DNA of 24,717 nucleotides from IMG/VR virus record IMGVR_UViG_3300042373_001177, positions 1 through 24,717 of that record; one strand, written 5' to 3'. This document shows, piece by piece, positions 8,248 to 16,927 of the stretch. A program made the position numbers and the translations under genes. The DNA is from a virus. A model generated the notes under the pieces. It had not been told where the DNA came from and ran no database searches. It saw only the letters and a list, made by a program, of their open reading frames with translations. The first letter of the stretch is position 1, and every line of letters begins with the position of its first letter.

Positions 8248-8260
8248 AACAATTTTAAAA

Positions 8261-11200
8261 TTATTGGTATAAAGGAAAAAATCTTCGTCCAGCACCTTCA
8301 ACATATACGGGCGCCCATCCCCAAAATGTTTTACTTCCAATACCACTTAAGTCTTGACTTGTACCGCCTCCATTAATTGTAAATATATAAGCATTTGGAT
8401 CAGTCAATCCACCACCACCAATACTATAATCACCTTCTCCAATTAAATAAAGATTTGGTATAATTGTTTTATTTTCTAATCCTGGCGTCTTTAAATCGGA
8501 TACAAATGCACTATATTTCTTCTCGGGATACAAAGAAGATGTATTATTATAATAAATAAAGGATAAAACCATTTCTTGAGATGGTGCAAGTGTAATTGAA
8601 CCTGATTCTTCAATTGACCCACTTCCTGGACCGTCAAAACCGGCTACACCACTCCATTCTATTTGTTGATATGGATAAAAATTAATTGTGTTACTTGTAC
8701 TTCCAGAAGAGACTAATCTAATACTAAATGAGCCTGATTCTACTGATGAACTAATATGTACATTTAAATTATTGAGTGTATGTAAATGCCAAAAAGAATA
8801 ATCAGTTGAACAGGTAATTGACGATGTAGATCCACTAAAATATGAAGATGTAAAAGAAAATTCACCTTGACCTGCTGGACCTGTTGGTGCAGGTATCCAA
8901 TAAGTATCATAATCATTTGAACTGCTCTTTGCTAAAATATAAGATGATGTTCCTCCCGCAGGTATTCCATTATTAGCATAACTAGCACTAGTAGCAAAAG
9001 AACTGCTTAATGAATAACTAGATGTATTAGAATAACTGGATGAAACTGTATAACTTGCAGTAATTGCTCTTGATGCACTAATTGCCCAAGAAGCAGTACC
9101 ATATAAACTAGAGGTAATATTATATGAATATATCGATCCTGTAACCGTCAAAGATCCTGTAATTTCTGCACTTCCAGTAAATGGAAATCCACTTCCTGTT
9201 CCACCAGCACTCGCACTAATAGTTACTATCGGACCAGATCCACTTATTATAGTTACTCCTGGTCCACCAATTATAGAAGTAATATTACCGCCACCACTTC
9301 CAGATATAATACTTCCAGAAGCAACCGCACTAGAAGTCATTACACAAATTTTCCCGGAACCAGAATCCCAAGTTAGAAAATAATTAAAAGGAACAGGACT
9401 ATTAGATATACAATCTGGACTAATCCAAGTAATACTTGAAGTAACAATTAAATTATCAGTTGAAATCGTCGTACTGCTTCCAATATCTGGAGGCGAACTA
9501 CTGCCAGACGGATCAAAAACTTGAACGGTTCTTAAATTAGTATAAGAAAGATTTGAGTTTACATCATACAGTTCAGATTTTATTTCAAATACTTCATTAG
9601 CTACATTTATTGGGAATGGAACTTTTACATAATATGCATTTCCAGTATATCCATACAATTCAGAAACTTTTATTGACAAGTCAGATACAATTATTTGTTT
9701 GACATTTTCAGGATAAACAACTAAAGTACCATAAAGATCTTCCGGAAATTTAAATTCAAAATTTTGTTTTTGATCAAAATATTTTCCGGTTGTACTTCCA
9801 CTATAAACAAATTCAGCAATTAATACACCACGATTTGAATCATATCCTAGATTTTTACTTACACTTGGTAATGAACTAGTAATATAAAACTTTAATTTAG
9901 AAATTGCAGAAGAATCTTTTTCTACTACAGATGTTCTGAATGATAAAACATAATCTGTATCTTTATAAAAACCCAAAAAGTTACTGTCAAAATTTGATCC
10001 TGATTGTTCTGATTGTTGATTTGCGTCATAAGGCAAATAAGAAACATTTCTGTTTGTAAATGATGTATTTGCTTTTACAATTGCATATGTACCATTTAGA
10101 TTACTACCGGATATTTTTAATCCATCAACGAATGTTTGATTGTCATATTTAAGATTCAAATCATTTGAACTTGTAAACCAAAAATTATTTATATGAAACT
10201 GGCTAAAAAATACACCTAATCTTTCAAATGCTTTATTTGGTGTAACAGGATCTTTTAATATTTCAGTATCACCGAATGTTTCATCAATTACAGATTCAAA
10301 ATCACCAAGAGTTCTTAAACTTTTTCTATAAACTTTATGTTTTGCAGGTTTACCTGTAAAAGTATTAATATTTTTATAAATTATATTCGCATAAGAAAAC
10401 TTCTTATATTGTTTTGCACCACTTAATCCCAAAGATTCTTGCAAATAAGACGAAGATAAAAATAAATTGGAATTATAAGTAATATCATTATAAACAATTT
10501 TATAATTACCACTTGTAATCGTAGCAACTTTATTATTATAAGTAAATGGCGTATCTAAAATTAATGTAGTAGTATTTAATACATCTTTAATTAAAAATGA
10601 CGATGTAGTATTGACACTGATTTCGTTTAAACTCGCATAATCTCTAATTTTATTGACATACAATTGTACTTGGAAATTTTTTAAACTTGAACTAAAATTT
10701 GCAGAATTATCAATAATTCTATAATCTACAAGATTTTTTCTATATCCAAATTTTTGAATGTCAAAATCTGCTTTAGGTTGGACTGCAGTTGATAGAAAAC
10801 TGCCTGTAACTGTTTTTGGATTGTTTTCTACGGATGATGATACTGCATAAGATAATATTGGTTCAACTTCAATTAATGGTTGATTATAGAATCTAATTTT
10901 TGAATCGGTAACTTTATTAACATTTATATTTATATTTGCTGTCCATCTTACCGTTTTATTATCTGTGGTTGTAGATACTAAAATTATCTTTCCAGAACCA
11001 ATTGAATTTTGTTCATAGACATAGATTGATAGTACAATAATTCTTTTGTTTGTTAATTGATCAACACTAATAGCTTTTTCTATAAAAAGAGGTACACCAT
11101 TACCATCAAATGCTTCGGTAAGTATTTCTGCGCCAATTTTAAGTTTATCACTTCCATTGATTACTAGCGCATTTTTCCCTACAAAGAATTCAGGTGAAAA

Positions 11201-11299
11201 CTCTGTAAGGTTAAAATATTCGGATAAGTATGTCTTATCTTCTATATTAACAGTTTGACTTGATAAACCTAAAATTTGACCTGTCTTTATGCTGGGCAT
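8261..11299 (-). CDS. Large Ser/Gly-rich fibre or baseplate-associated virion protein
   Basis: A 1012-residue protein, probably a tail fibre or baseplate appendage. The N-terminal 600 residues are beta-rich with no recognised enzyme motif. About residues 640-720 are Gly/Ser-rich (GSGGGN, GGPGVT). Residues 705-777 carry short repeats of the TGSLTVTGS and TASY/SASYA kind, which in phage fibres usually mark thin trimeric shaft segments. They are followed by SYILAKSSSNDYDTYW, a fibre-type junction, and a tiny collagen-like PTGPAGQG. The tail end is very Gly-rich (GGGGLTD, NGGGTSQ). The ATG at 11299 has no Shine-Dalgarno. The gene lies between the SbcCD-like fusion and the sheath. Exact place in the virion is unknown; a receptor-binding role is an inference from composition and repeats. 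Confidence 0.7.
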   Translation of the reverse strand: MPSIKTGQILGLSSQTVNIEDKTYLSEYFNLTEFSPEFFVGKNALVINGSDKLKIGAEILTEAFDGNGVPLFIEKAISVDQLTNKRIIVLSIYVYEQNSIGSGKIILVSTTTDNKTVRWTANININVNKVTDSKIRFYNQPLIEVEPILSYAVSSSVENNPKTVTGSFLSTAVQPKADFDIQKFGYRKNLVDYRIIDNSANFSSSLKNFQVQLYVNKIRDYASLNEISVNTTSSFLIKDVLNTTTLILDTPFTYNNKVATITSGNYKIVYNDITYNSNLFLSSSYLQESLGLSGAKQYKKFSYANIIYKNINTFTGKPAKHKVYRKSLRTLGDFESVIDETFGDTEILKDPVTPNKAFERLGVFFSQFHINNFWFTSSNDLNLKYDNQTFVDGLKISGSNLNGTYAIVKANTSFTNRNVSYLPYDANQQSEQSGSNFDSNFLGFYKDTDYVLSFRTSVVEKDSSAISKLKFYITSSLPSVSKNLGYDSNRGVLIAEFVYSGSTTGKYFDQKQNFEFKFPEDLYGTLVVYPENVKQIIVSDLSIKVSELYGYTGNAYYVKVPFPINVANEVFEIKSELYDVNSNLSYTNLRTVQVFDPSGSSSPPDIGSSTTISTDNLIVTSSITWISPDCISNSPVPFNYFLTWDSGSGKICVMTSSAVASGSIISGSGGGNITSIIGGPGVTIISGSGPIVTISASAGGTGSGFPFTGSAEITGSLTVTGSIYSYNITSSLYGTASWAISASRAITASYTVSSSYSNTSSYSLSSSFATSASYANNGIPAGGTSSYILAKSSSNDYDTYWIPAPTGPAGQGEFSFTSSYFSGSTSSITCSTDYSFWHLHTLNNLNVHISSSVESGSFSIRLVSSGSTSNTINFYPYQQIEWSGVAGFDGPGSGSIEESGSITLAPSQEMVLSFIYYNNTSSLYPEKKYSAFVSDLKTPGLENKTIIPNLYLIGEGDYSIGGGGLTDPNAYIFTINGGGTSQDLSGIGSKTFWGWAPVYVEGAGRRFFPLYQ
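8970..9112 (-). repeat. ASYA/SSSY-type repeat segment in the fibre protein
   Basis: It encodes about residues 730-777, where Ser-rich units of 5-8 residues with Tyr, Phe or Trp at regular places recur (TASWAIS, SASRAIT, ASYTVSS, SSYSLSS, SASYANN). The DNA is only weakly repetitive, so the repeat is kept at protein level. A fibrous shaft is the likely structure. Confidence 0.6.
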
Positions 11300-11305
11300 A
11301 TATAC

Positions 11306-11313
11306 TATAAATA
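11306..11313. promoter_or_regulatory. A/T octamer before the fibre gene
   Basis: The plus strand is TATAAATA (TATTTATA in the coding direction), 6 nt before the ATG at 11299, within the 28-nt gap after the SbcCD-like gene. It has the same motif and orientation as the octamers before the flavoprotein, sheath and 97-aa genes. It may be a regulatory element or just A/T-rich leader. Confidence 0.28.
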
Positions 11314-11327
11314 TATATACCCATTAA

Positions 11328-14300
11328 TTATACATAATTAACTTTAGAGAATCCATTTTCTTTCTTAATTTCAAGTCTATTGTCAACCATATCTCTCATA
11401 CTATCCAAATGACTGATAATCCATACAAAATCAAAATTTGTCTTTAAGAAAGCAAATAAAGCACCCATAGACGATAAATTATCAGCATCTGCACATCCAA
11501 ACCCTTCATCTATAGCTATAAAATTGGGTCTTGGTAAATTACTAATGTTAATTAACGCTACTCTCATAGCCAATGAACTAACAAATCTTTCCATACCACT
11601 AGCCAATTCTAGTGGCCAGCGTTTATCCTCATAATTAATATGTGTAGTTACATTTTTACCATCAGTCTGTAAGATTACCGTAAATTCAACTATCTGGTTT
11701 AATATGTTATTAACTTCCTTTTCAATTGTTGGAAGAGCCTGACTAATCAATTCATATGGAATACCATCTCTAGAGATAGCATTTGTATATAATTGATATG
11801 CTTCATATTCAACTTCAAGTACCTTTACATCTTCAATTGACTTTTGAATTGTTTTTCTTTGTTCTTCTAATCCAGAAATCTTGGTATTATAACTAATAAT
11901 GTTATTGTTCACATTCTTAATTTCAAAATCAATTGTTTTGATATTAGACTTAATTACATCAATTGTTTCTTTAATTGTCTTATTGAATTCAATCGCATCC
12001 TTGTTATTATAATATTCTTCAATCTGATTTTCAATATTAATAAGACTGTTCTGATCAGAACTAATCTTATTTGATATTTTTAAAATTTCATTATTTAATT
12101 TATTAATCTTGGATTGTGTTTCAACATGCAATTTATGCGTGTCATTATACTTTTTCCAATCATCTTTTATATAAGACAATTCATTTACTTTATTTTTAAG
12201 ATTTGTATATTCCCCAACAAGATTTTGAGCTTCAACTTTGTCCGATTCAAGTTCTTCTCTTGTTTTAATTGCATCTTTAACGAATACATTGGTTGTACAA
12301 AAAGTACAATTTGGATCATACTTATGTTCTTCCAATTTCTTTAGTTTCTGTAATTTGGATGTAACAACAATCTTTTTCTTTTCAATACCTTGTTCTTTTT
12401 GACTCAATGAACTTTCTAATTCCTTAAGTGAATCATACTTAGTTGTAATATCTTCAATATCATAATTCTTTATGATTTCATCGTATTCCTTAAATGTAGA
12501 TTCAATAGATGATAATTGATTTTTATAAGAATCTAAACTAGATGACTGTGTTGATATAGAATTACTCAATAAAACTTTCTTTGATTCAAGAGATACAATA
12601 TCAACAATGTTACCATTAACATTGATAATTTTCTTTGTTTCTTCCAAAAGTCTTTCATTTTCAGACTCTCTTTTATCTGTTAGTTTTTCTAAATTAACAT
12701 TTTCATTTCTTAGCGAACCAGAAAAGTTCTCAATGTCAGAATTTAAATTCAATAACTTTTGAGTGTAATCAGTATTCTTAAAGTTCTTCAATAATGAATT
12801 GATTTCTTTGGTTTTATCAGACGCATCATTATATAAACTATCAAATACGGTAAGTCCCATAAATTGAGCCAACAAATCTTTTCTTTCTGTTTGACCCATA
12901 TCTACAAACGAACCCACTTTATTATTTTGAATGCTCAAAACAGTTAAAATAAAGTCATCATAAGTACCAACATAATCACGAATGATGTCATTAGTACTTC
13001 TACGAGCTTCTCCATTAAGTTCAACTACTTTACCACCCTCTTCTTTCCAGAACTTAACATCTACTTTAACATTACCTTTCTTATCTGCATTACCTTTTCT
13101 TTCAATAAAGAAATCTACACTGTTAACTTCAAAGTTAAATTTGCAACGGAATGACATCTTTTGTGTATTAAGAATATGAGATGCCTTAAATGCTCTATCA
13201 CATTTATCAAAAATACAAAAAGATAAAGCAGACAATATACTTGATTTACCAGATGCGTTATTAGCAAATAGTCCAACTACATTATGCATTTTGGTAAAGT
13301 CAATGACATTTTCTTCACCGTAACTAAACATATTATCAAATTCAAACTTCTTTGGTTTCCATCTGATATTTCTTACGACGGATTCTTTTTCCAAAGTTGC
13401 ATTTAAATCCTTATTGATTTTATAAATCTTATCAAGTGTATCTTTTGAAGGATTAAAATTCTTATTGTTAAGATATTCTGTAATTAATTTATTTTGATAA
13501 TCAACATCTGATACATCACTCAAATTAAAATTAGTATTATCAATGATATTGCTAGATGATGAATTTGGTGAATCTACACGAACATAAGCCACTTCTGTGA
13601 CATCAGATTTTTCTCTGATTGTTGATAATACAGATTTAACTTCAGTCGCAACACTTTCAAAACATTTCAATCTTAATCTTGCCTTTTTAGGCATATCAGA
13701 AATGTCAGTAAGCAATTTTCCTTTGCTTATTTCAGCTGTATAAAAACCATAATCATTTGGAATTTCAAAGTGTTTGAATACTTTGGTCTTTAAATCCCAG
13801 AATACAAATCCATGTCCTTTTAGTTCTTCTCCATGGTTCTGTTGAATCAATGAACCTACATAGACAATGATTGGATCGGATTGATTTAAAACTTGATGTC
13901 TATGAATATCACCCAACAATACAATATCATGACCATCAAAAATTTCATTTGTAATGGTTCTACTTGCAACTTTATATCCTACATCAGTAATTGCATTGTT
14001 TACTGGACCATGAAATAAAGCAATTTTGTAACGAGTTTCATTTAGATAAATCTTTGGAATATCCTTGAACTTGATATACTTATCTGGTTCATCAAATACG
14101 CTATAATGATTAAATAAAATATCTCCAAGAATATAAAGACCTGAATCTTTTAGATAAAATAGATTTGTATGATTGATTGCATCAACAATAGGACTTAGAC
14201 TGTCCAATCTATTTTTATTAGCCAAAGTAGCATCATGATTACCAGCGATTAATACGGTTGGTCTTCTGTCAGCAAGATTTTGTAGAAACTCAGTAGTGAT

Positions 14301-14513
14301 CTTTACACATTCCGGTGAAAGATCGCTCTTAGAATGTAAAACATCTCCTAAAACAGCAACTACAGTTTCTGCGGGTGTCCTTTCTACTGCTTTATACAAT
14401 CTTTCAAATACTTGATTGTATTCATCGTGTCTTTTTGTAAGACGCAAATGAATATCAGCAATATGAAACACATTCTTGAACTCTTTTATATCTGATTTAA
14501 GATATTTTACCAT
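11328..14513 (-). CDS. Fused Mre11/SbcD nuclease and Rad50/SbcC ATPase
   Basis: A 1061-residue single-chain version of the Mre11-Rad50 (SbcCD; T4 gp47-gp46) DNA-end processing complex. The N-terminal 240 residues hold the metallophosphatase motifs: DIH (20-22), GD (56-57), GNHD (91-94), FHG (167-169) and GDIHRH (201-206). Residues about 250-330 fit the capping region. From about 385 the Rad50 part starts: Walker A near 415-424 (ASGKSS, K423), Q-loop near VLSIQNN, two long coiled-coil arms, the zinc hook CTFC at 736-739, an ABC signature-like ASGMERFVSS near 970, Walker B IAIDEGFG near 1000 and the switch His in WIISHLD. Walker A has Ala in place of the first Gly. The complex resects DNA ends for recombination-dependent replication. 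T4 uses two genes; the fusion is uninterrupted. It starts 1 nt after the primase stop codon. Confidence 0.93.
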   Translation of the reverse strand: MVKYLKSDIKEFKNVFHIADIHLRLTKRHDEYNQVFERLYKAVERTPAETVVAVLGDVLHSKSDLSPECVKITTEFLQNLADRRPTVLIAGNHDATLANKNRLDSLSPIVDAINHTNLFYLKDSGLYILGDILFNHYSVFDEPDKYIKFKDIPKIYLNETRYKIALFHGPVNNAITDVGYKVASRTITNEIFDGHDIVLLGDIHRHQVLNQSDPIIVYVGSLIQQNHGEELKGHGFVFWDLKTKVFKHFEIPNDYGFYTAEISKGKLLTDISDMPKKARLRLKCFESVATEVKSVLSTIREKSDVTEVAYVRVDSPNSSSSNIIDNTNFNLSDVSDVDYQNKLITEYLNNKNFNPSKDTLDKIYKINKDLNATLEKESVVRNIRWKPKKFEFDNMFSYGEENVIDFTKMHNVVGLFANNASGKSSILSALSFCIFDKCDRAFKASHILNTQKMSFRCKFNFEVNSVDFFIERKGNADKKGNVKVDVKFWKEEGGKVVELNGEARRSTNDIIRDYVGTYDDFILTVLSIQNNKVGSFVDMGQTERKDLLAQFMGLTVFDSLYNDASDKTKEINSLLKNFKNTDYTQKLLNLNSDIENFSGSLRNENVNLEKLTDKRESENERLLEETKKIINVNGNIVDIVSLESKKVLLSNSISTQSSSLDSYKNQLSSIESTFKEYDEIIKNYDIEDITTKYDSLKELESSLSQKEQGIEKKKIVVTSKLQKLKKLEEHKYDPNCTFCTTNVFVKDAIKTREELESDKVEAQNLVGEYTNLKNKVNELSYIKDDWKKYNDTHKLHVETQSKINKLNNEILKISNKISSDQNSLINIENQIEEYYNNKDAIEFNKTIKETIDVIKSNIKTIDFEIKNVNNNIISYNTKISGLEEQRKTIQKSIEDVKVLEVEYEAYQLYTNAISRDGIPYELISQALPTIEKEVNNILNQIVEFTVILQTDGKNVTTHINYEDKRWPLELASGMERFVSSLAMRVALINISNLPRPNFIAIDEGFGCADADNLSSMGALFAFLKTNFDFVWIISHLDSMRDMVDNRLEIKKENGFSKVNYV

Positions 14514-14514
14514 A

Positions 14515-15465
14515 TTATATTCTTAGTTTTAACTTAAACAACTTTTCGAAATCCATAGTATCACAACTATCTATCATTTGCCAAGTTTTTTCAAAACCTA
14601 TTACACTTGGATCTTTACCATCTAACATTACTAGTTTTGTTGGAATACTATTTTTAATTAGAAATTCACATATTTTGATGGAATCTTTTATCGCATCATT
14701 GTCTAATAAAATATGTACCATCGGAACATCGTTTTCTAATAATTTTAATTTTAACTGTTTGCTCATTGTCTTTCCAAACAATGGTATGCAATTATTTTTA
14801 ACTGCAATTGCATCAAATGGACCTTCAACCAAAGTAATCGGTTGTTCAAAGTTAATAAACAATTCAAACCCAATTATATTCTTTGATGCTGAACAACTAA
14901 CATATTTTAATCCTTTGGTTTCAAAAAAACTTCTAGCAGTGTAAAAATTTAATATACCATTACAGTCGTATGATGGTATTACCACTCTGTTTTTCAAATC
15001 ACCTTCAGTACAATACCCAATATTATATCTTACTATATCATTTTTGGTAATATTTCTGGATTTAAGATATTTTACTGCATGTTTATATTCCAATTCGTTT
15101 ATTGGTTCACTTATAGGTTTAAATTCTTTGGGTAATCTTACCAATTTTTGTTCTTCTGGTTCATCTTCAAATGAAATAACAAAATCGGTAATCGGCTTTT
15201 TAGAAAATGATTTCTGACTTAATCCGATACATGTGTAATATTCACCTGGTGCATTTAGTTTCTTAAATAAAGTCTTGAAACTTGTTCCACTGAATCCGCA
15301 TACCCAACAATTATATTTGCCTGTATGTAAATTGATCTCTAGTTTTCTTTTATAATGTTTACAAGAAGGACAATGATAAACTGCATCAGTTCCCTTACGA
15401 ATCTTGGGAGTCTGATTCAGCAATTTATTTAAAACAGATATTATTGTTTCTTGATATAACAACAT
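14515..15465 (-). CDS. DnaG-type DNA primase with zinc finger and TOPRIM domain
   Basis: A 316-residue primase that makes RNA primers for lagging-strand synthesis. A CHC2-like zinc ribbon lies near the N-terminus: CPSC at about 32-35 and CWVC at about 53-56. After a linker (about 90-120) the TOPRIM fold follows: LVEGPFDAIA with the catalytic Glu near 214, LLDNDA with the Asp pair near 255-257, and DGKDPS as the third acidic/Lys motif. It is about half the length of bacterial DnaG and lacks an obvious helicase-binding C-terminal domain, similar in scale to T4 gp61. The frame opens at a TTG one codon upstream, but the ATG at 15465-15463 is the more likely start. It lies immediately upstream of the SbcCD-like fusion, so the two are probably co-translated. 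Confidence 0.88.
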   Translation of the reverse strand: MLLYQETIISVLNKLLNQTPKIRKGTDAVYHCPSCKHYKRKLEINLHTGKYNCWVCGFSGTSFKTLFKKLNAPGEYYTCIGLSQKSFSKKPITDFVISFEDEPEEQKLVRLPKEFKPISEPINELEYKHAVKYLKSRNITKNDIVRYNIGYCTEGDLKNRVVIPSYDCNGILNFYTARSFFETKGLKYVSCSASKNIIGFELFINFEQPITLVEGPFDAIAVKNNCIPLFGKTMSKQLKLKLLENDVPMVHILLDNDAIKDSIKICEFLIKNSIPTKLVMLDGKDPSVIGFEKTWQMIDSCDTMDFEKLFKLKLRI

Positions 15466-15489
15466 CAATGATACTTTACAGTAAAACTT

Positions 15490-16155
15490 TTATTCTATCA
15501 ACTTTTTATTTGGATCGTTTTTAACCCAGAGTTTTTTATCCAATGCAACTGCAATCTTCATCAATTTGATCGGATCAATTGGTGTCTCTTTAACAACATC
15601 TTCGGATTTTTTATCCTTACTAGAAGATTTATCGTTACTTTCTTCGGATTTCTCACTTTTATTATCTTCAGAAATATCTTCAGTTTCTGGTGTAGGAGGT
15701 GTCTGTGGAATATCTGGATGCATAACATTTTCTTGGGTATATGTTTGTGGTTTTGGTACATAACCAATCGCATGTCTAGAAATTATTCCTTGTATTAAAT
15801 ATCTTTTGTAGTCATTGTACATGTCTCTATAATATTCAAACGCACTTGTAATATTGTCATATTCTATTTGAGTAAGATGAATGCAGACACACTTGTTTTT
15901 TTCTTTCCATTTGAACCCAGGAACATCCAATATCATACATGATACATTAATTAATAATTCTCTTTCATTTGAATCATTTATTATAATGTAATAATTTTTT
16001 CTTTCTTCTGATATAGATATTTCATTCTCAGATATATTATATTTTTCACATATCTTTTCTAATTTTTCTTTAGCCGCATTTTTTTCGCCACCTTTACCCT
16101 TTTCGGCTAATGCTTTTATCTTTTTTGCTAACTCTATTATTTTGTTGCGGTTCAT
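15490..16155 (-). CDS. DUF2786-like protein with charged C-terminal linker
   Basis: The N-terminal 45 residues match the DUF2786 pattern: an AKKIKALAE helix, a Gly/Lys turn, then AAKEKLEKICEKYNI. The middle (about 55-130) has alternating beta strands and helices of unknown fold. A low-complexity region rich in Glu, Ser, Lys and Asp (about 150-200) follows, then a short basic tail. The function of DUF2786 proteins is not known; many occur in phages and some near DNA-metabolism genes, as here. I chose the ATG at 16155-16153 (221 aa); the frame also allows a GTG five codons earlier (16170). The start lies inside the resolvase gene, with a 62-nt overlap in a different frame. It lies between the resolvase and the primase, in the DNA-metabolism block. 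Confidence 0.75.
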   Translation of the reverse strand: MNRNKIIELAKKIKALAEKGKGGEKNAAKEKLEKICEKYNISENEISISEERKNYYIIINDSNERELLINVSCMILDVPGFKWKEKNKCVCIHLTQIEYDNITSAFEYYRDMYNDYKRYLIQGIISRHAIGYVPKPQTYTQENVMHPDIPQTPPTPETEDISEDNKSEKSEESNDKSSSKDKKSEDVVKETPIDPIKLMKIAVALDKKLWVKNDPNKKLIE

Positions 16156-16660
16156 CTTTATACAATGCACAAACTATGCCATCATACATATCACCGTTTC
16201 GTTCATCCCAGTTACCCTTTTTGTTAAGAACTGTAAATTTTACGACATCTGGACATAGTGATTCTAATTCAGCTTTAACAAAGTCTTTGGATTTGATACC
16301 TTTAATCCTACATTTACCAAATAACTGTTTACGCATGGTATTTACGGACAACAAATTAACCTTGACTTTAAAGTGTTCTTCAATAATATAAGCAAAAACA
16401 GCATTATGTCTTGCTAGTGTGATGATAACTTGTTGACTGGTAAACCCACCAGCAAATCCACTCAAAGCAGCTTCCAAGTTAATGACAGTAATATCTTTAA
16501 TTAGTGGATTTTTTTCTAATTCTGATATAACAAAAAAAGTTTTTTCTTTTGTCGTTTCAAATTTCTTAGTATCAATATAACCGGCATCTAAGACTTTTCC
16601 GTCTTTACTAAATGCCCAACCTGTAACTGATGTAGATGAATCTAGACCTAATATAACCAT
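16094..16660 (-). CDS. RuvC-like Holliday junction resolvase (RNase H fold)
   Basis: A 188-residue protein with the RuvC/RNase H-like nuclease layout. GLDSSTSVTGWA (5-16) gives the first catalytic Asp (D7) on strand 1. VINLEAALSGF (59-69) gives Glu 63. DERNGDMYDGIVCALY (152-167) gives the closing Asp residues (D157, D160) on the last helix. VNTMRKQLFGK and the Lys-rich stretch after it fit DNA contacts. It is similar in length to bacterial RuvC (about 170 aa). The likely job is resolving branched DNA from recombination-driven replication before packaging; in T4 an unrelated enzyme (gp49) does this. The basic C-terminal tail is encoded where the downstream DUF2786-like gene already begins. The metal-binding residues are seen; the substrate is inferred. 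Confidence 0.88.
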   Translation of the reverse strand: MVILGLDSSTSVTGWAFSKDGKVLDAGYIDTKKFETTKEKTFFVISELEKNPLIKDITVINLEAALSGFAGGFTSQQVIITLARHNAVFAYIIEEHFKVKVNLLSVNTMRKQLFGKCRIKGIKSKDFVKAELESLCPDVVKFTVLNKKGNWDERNGDMYDGIVCALYKDEPQQNNRVSKKDKSISRKG

Positions 16661-16672
16661 TTAAAATACATA

Positions 16673-16924
16673 TCAACCTTTTTTATTAGGTGCGTAATTT
16701 TTATTAGTAAAATTTTCTATGTACTTAGATTTACCTTTTTTAATTCCTGCAATTCCAATACCTGGTGGTATTCCACCGAAGCCTGGTGGAGTCCAATCTT
16801 TTTCTAATTTTCCAAAAATATCAGGAGTAGGTTTTTTAGCATCAAATGCGCCACCAACTTTTTGAGTATTATATCTTTCTACTAAACCTTTAGTTAAAGA
16901 TTCTCTATTAATTGGTGCTGGCAT
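16673..16924 (-). CDS. Small paralogous protein, second of a tandem pair
   Basis: An 83-residue protein of unknown function. Its first 31 residues closely follow those of the 97-aa protein encoded just upstream: MPxPxNRESLxKGL, then ERYxTQ, then GGAFxAK. After that the two differ: this one has a Pro/Gly-rich stretch (PPGFGGIPPGIGIAGI) and a basic end. No signal peptide or membrane helix is seen. It sits 3 nt after its paralogue and 12 nt before the resolvase gene, and may be a minor virion or assembly protein. The ATG at 16924 is supported by the aligned N-termini. Confidence 0.72.
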   Translation of the reverse strand: MPAPINRESLTKGLVERYNTQKVGGAFDAKKPTPDIFGKLEKDWTPPGFGGIPPGIGIAGIKKGKSKYIENFTNKNYAPNKKG

Positions 16925-16925
16925 A
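16838..16925 (-). repeat. Direct repeat copy 2 (88 bp, 5' end of the 83-aa gene)
   Basis: It aligns without gaps to 17135-17222, offset by exactly 297 bp. The best-conserved part is the 5' coding end (for example TTAAAGATTCTCTATT on the plus strand in both). It marks a gene duplication covering the N-terminal 29 codons and one base before the ATG. Confidence 0.8.
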
Positions 16926-16927
16926 AC

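Noticed and set aside
8161-8260. Small gene or terminator in the 100-nt gap before the sheath gene
   Set aside because: There is no open frame of useful length and no G+C-containing hairpin. Only A/T octamers and the sheath ribosome binding site are visible.
8970-9180. CRISPR-like or tandem DNA repeat
   Set aside because: The periodicity is at protein level (Ser/Tyr repeats of 5-8 residues). The DNA units are not identical and no regular spacers exist.
15466-15468. TTG start for the primase
   Set aside because: An ATG follows immediately at 15465, and nothing favours the rarer codon one position earlier.
15561-15773. 70-codon minus-strand frame inside the DUF2786-like gene
   Set aside because: It is a shifted-frame shadow of the Glu/Lys/Ser-rich linker. 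The low-complexity codons keep a second frame open by chance.
16156-16170. GTG start for the DUF2786-like protein
   Set aside because: No ribosome binding site precedes it, and the family helix begins right after the ATG at 16155. It is kept only as an alternative.
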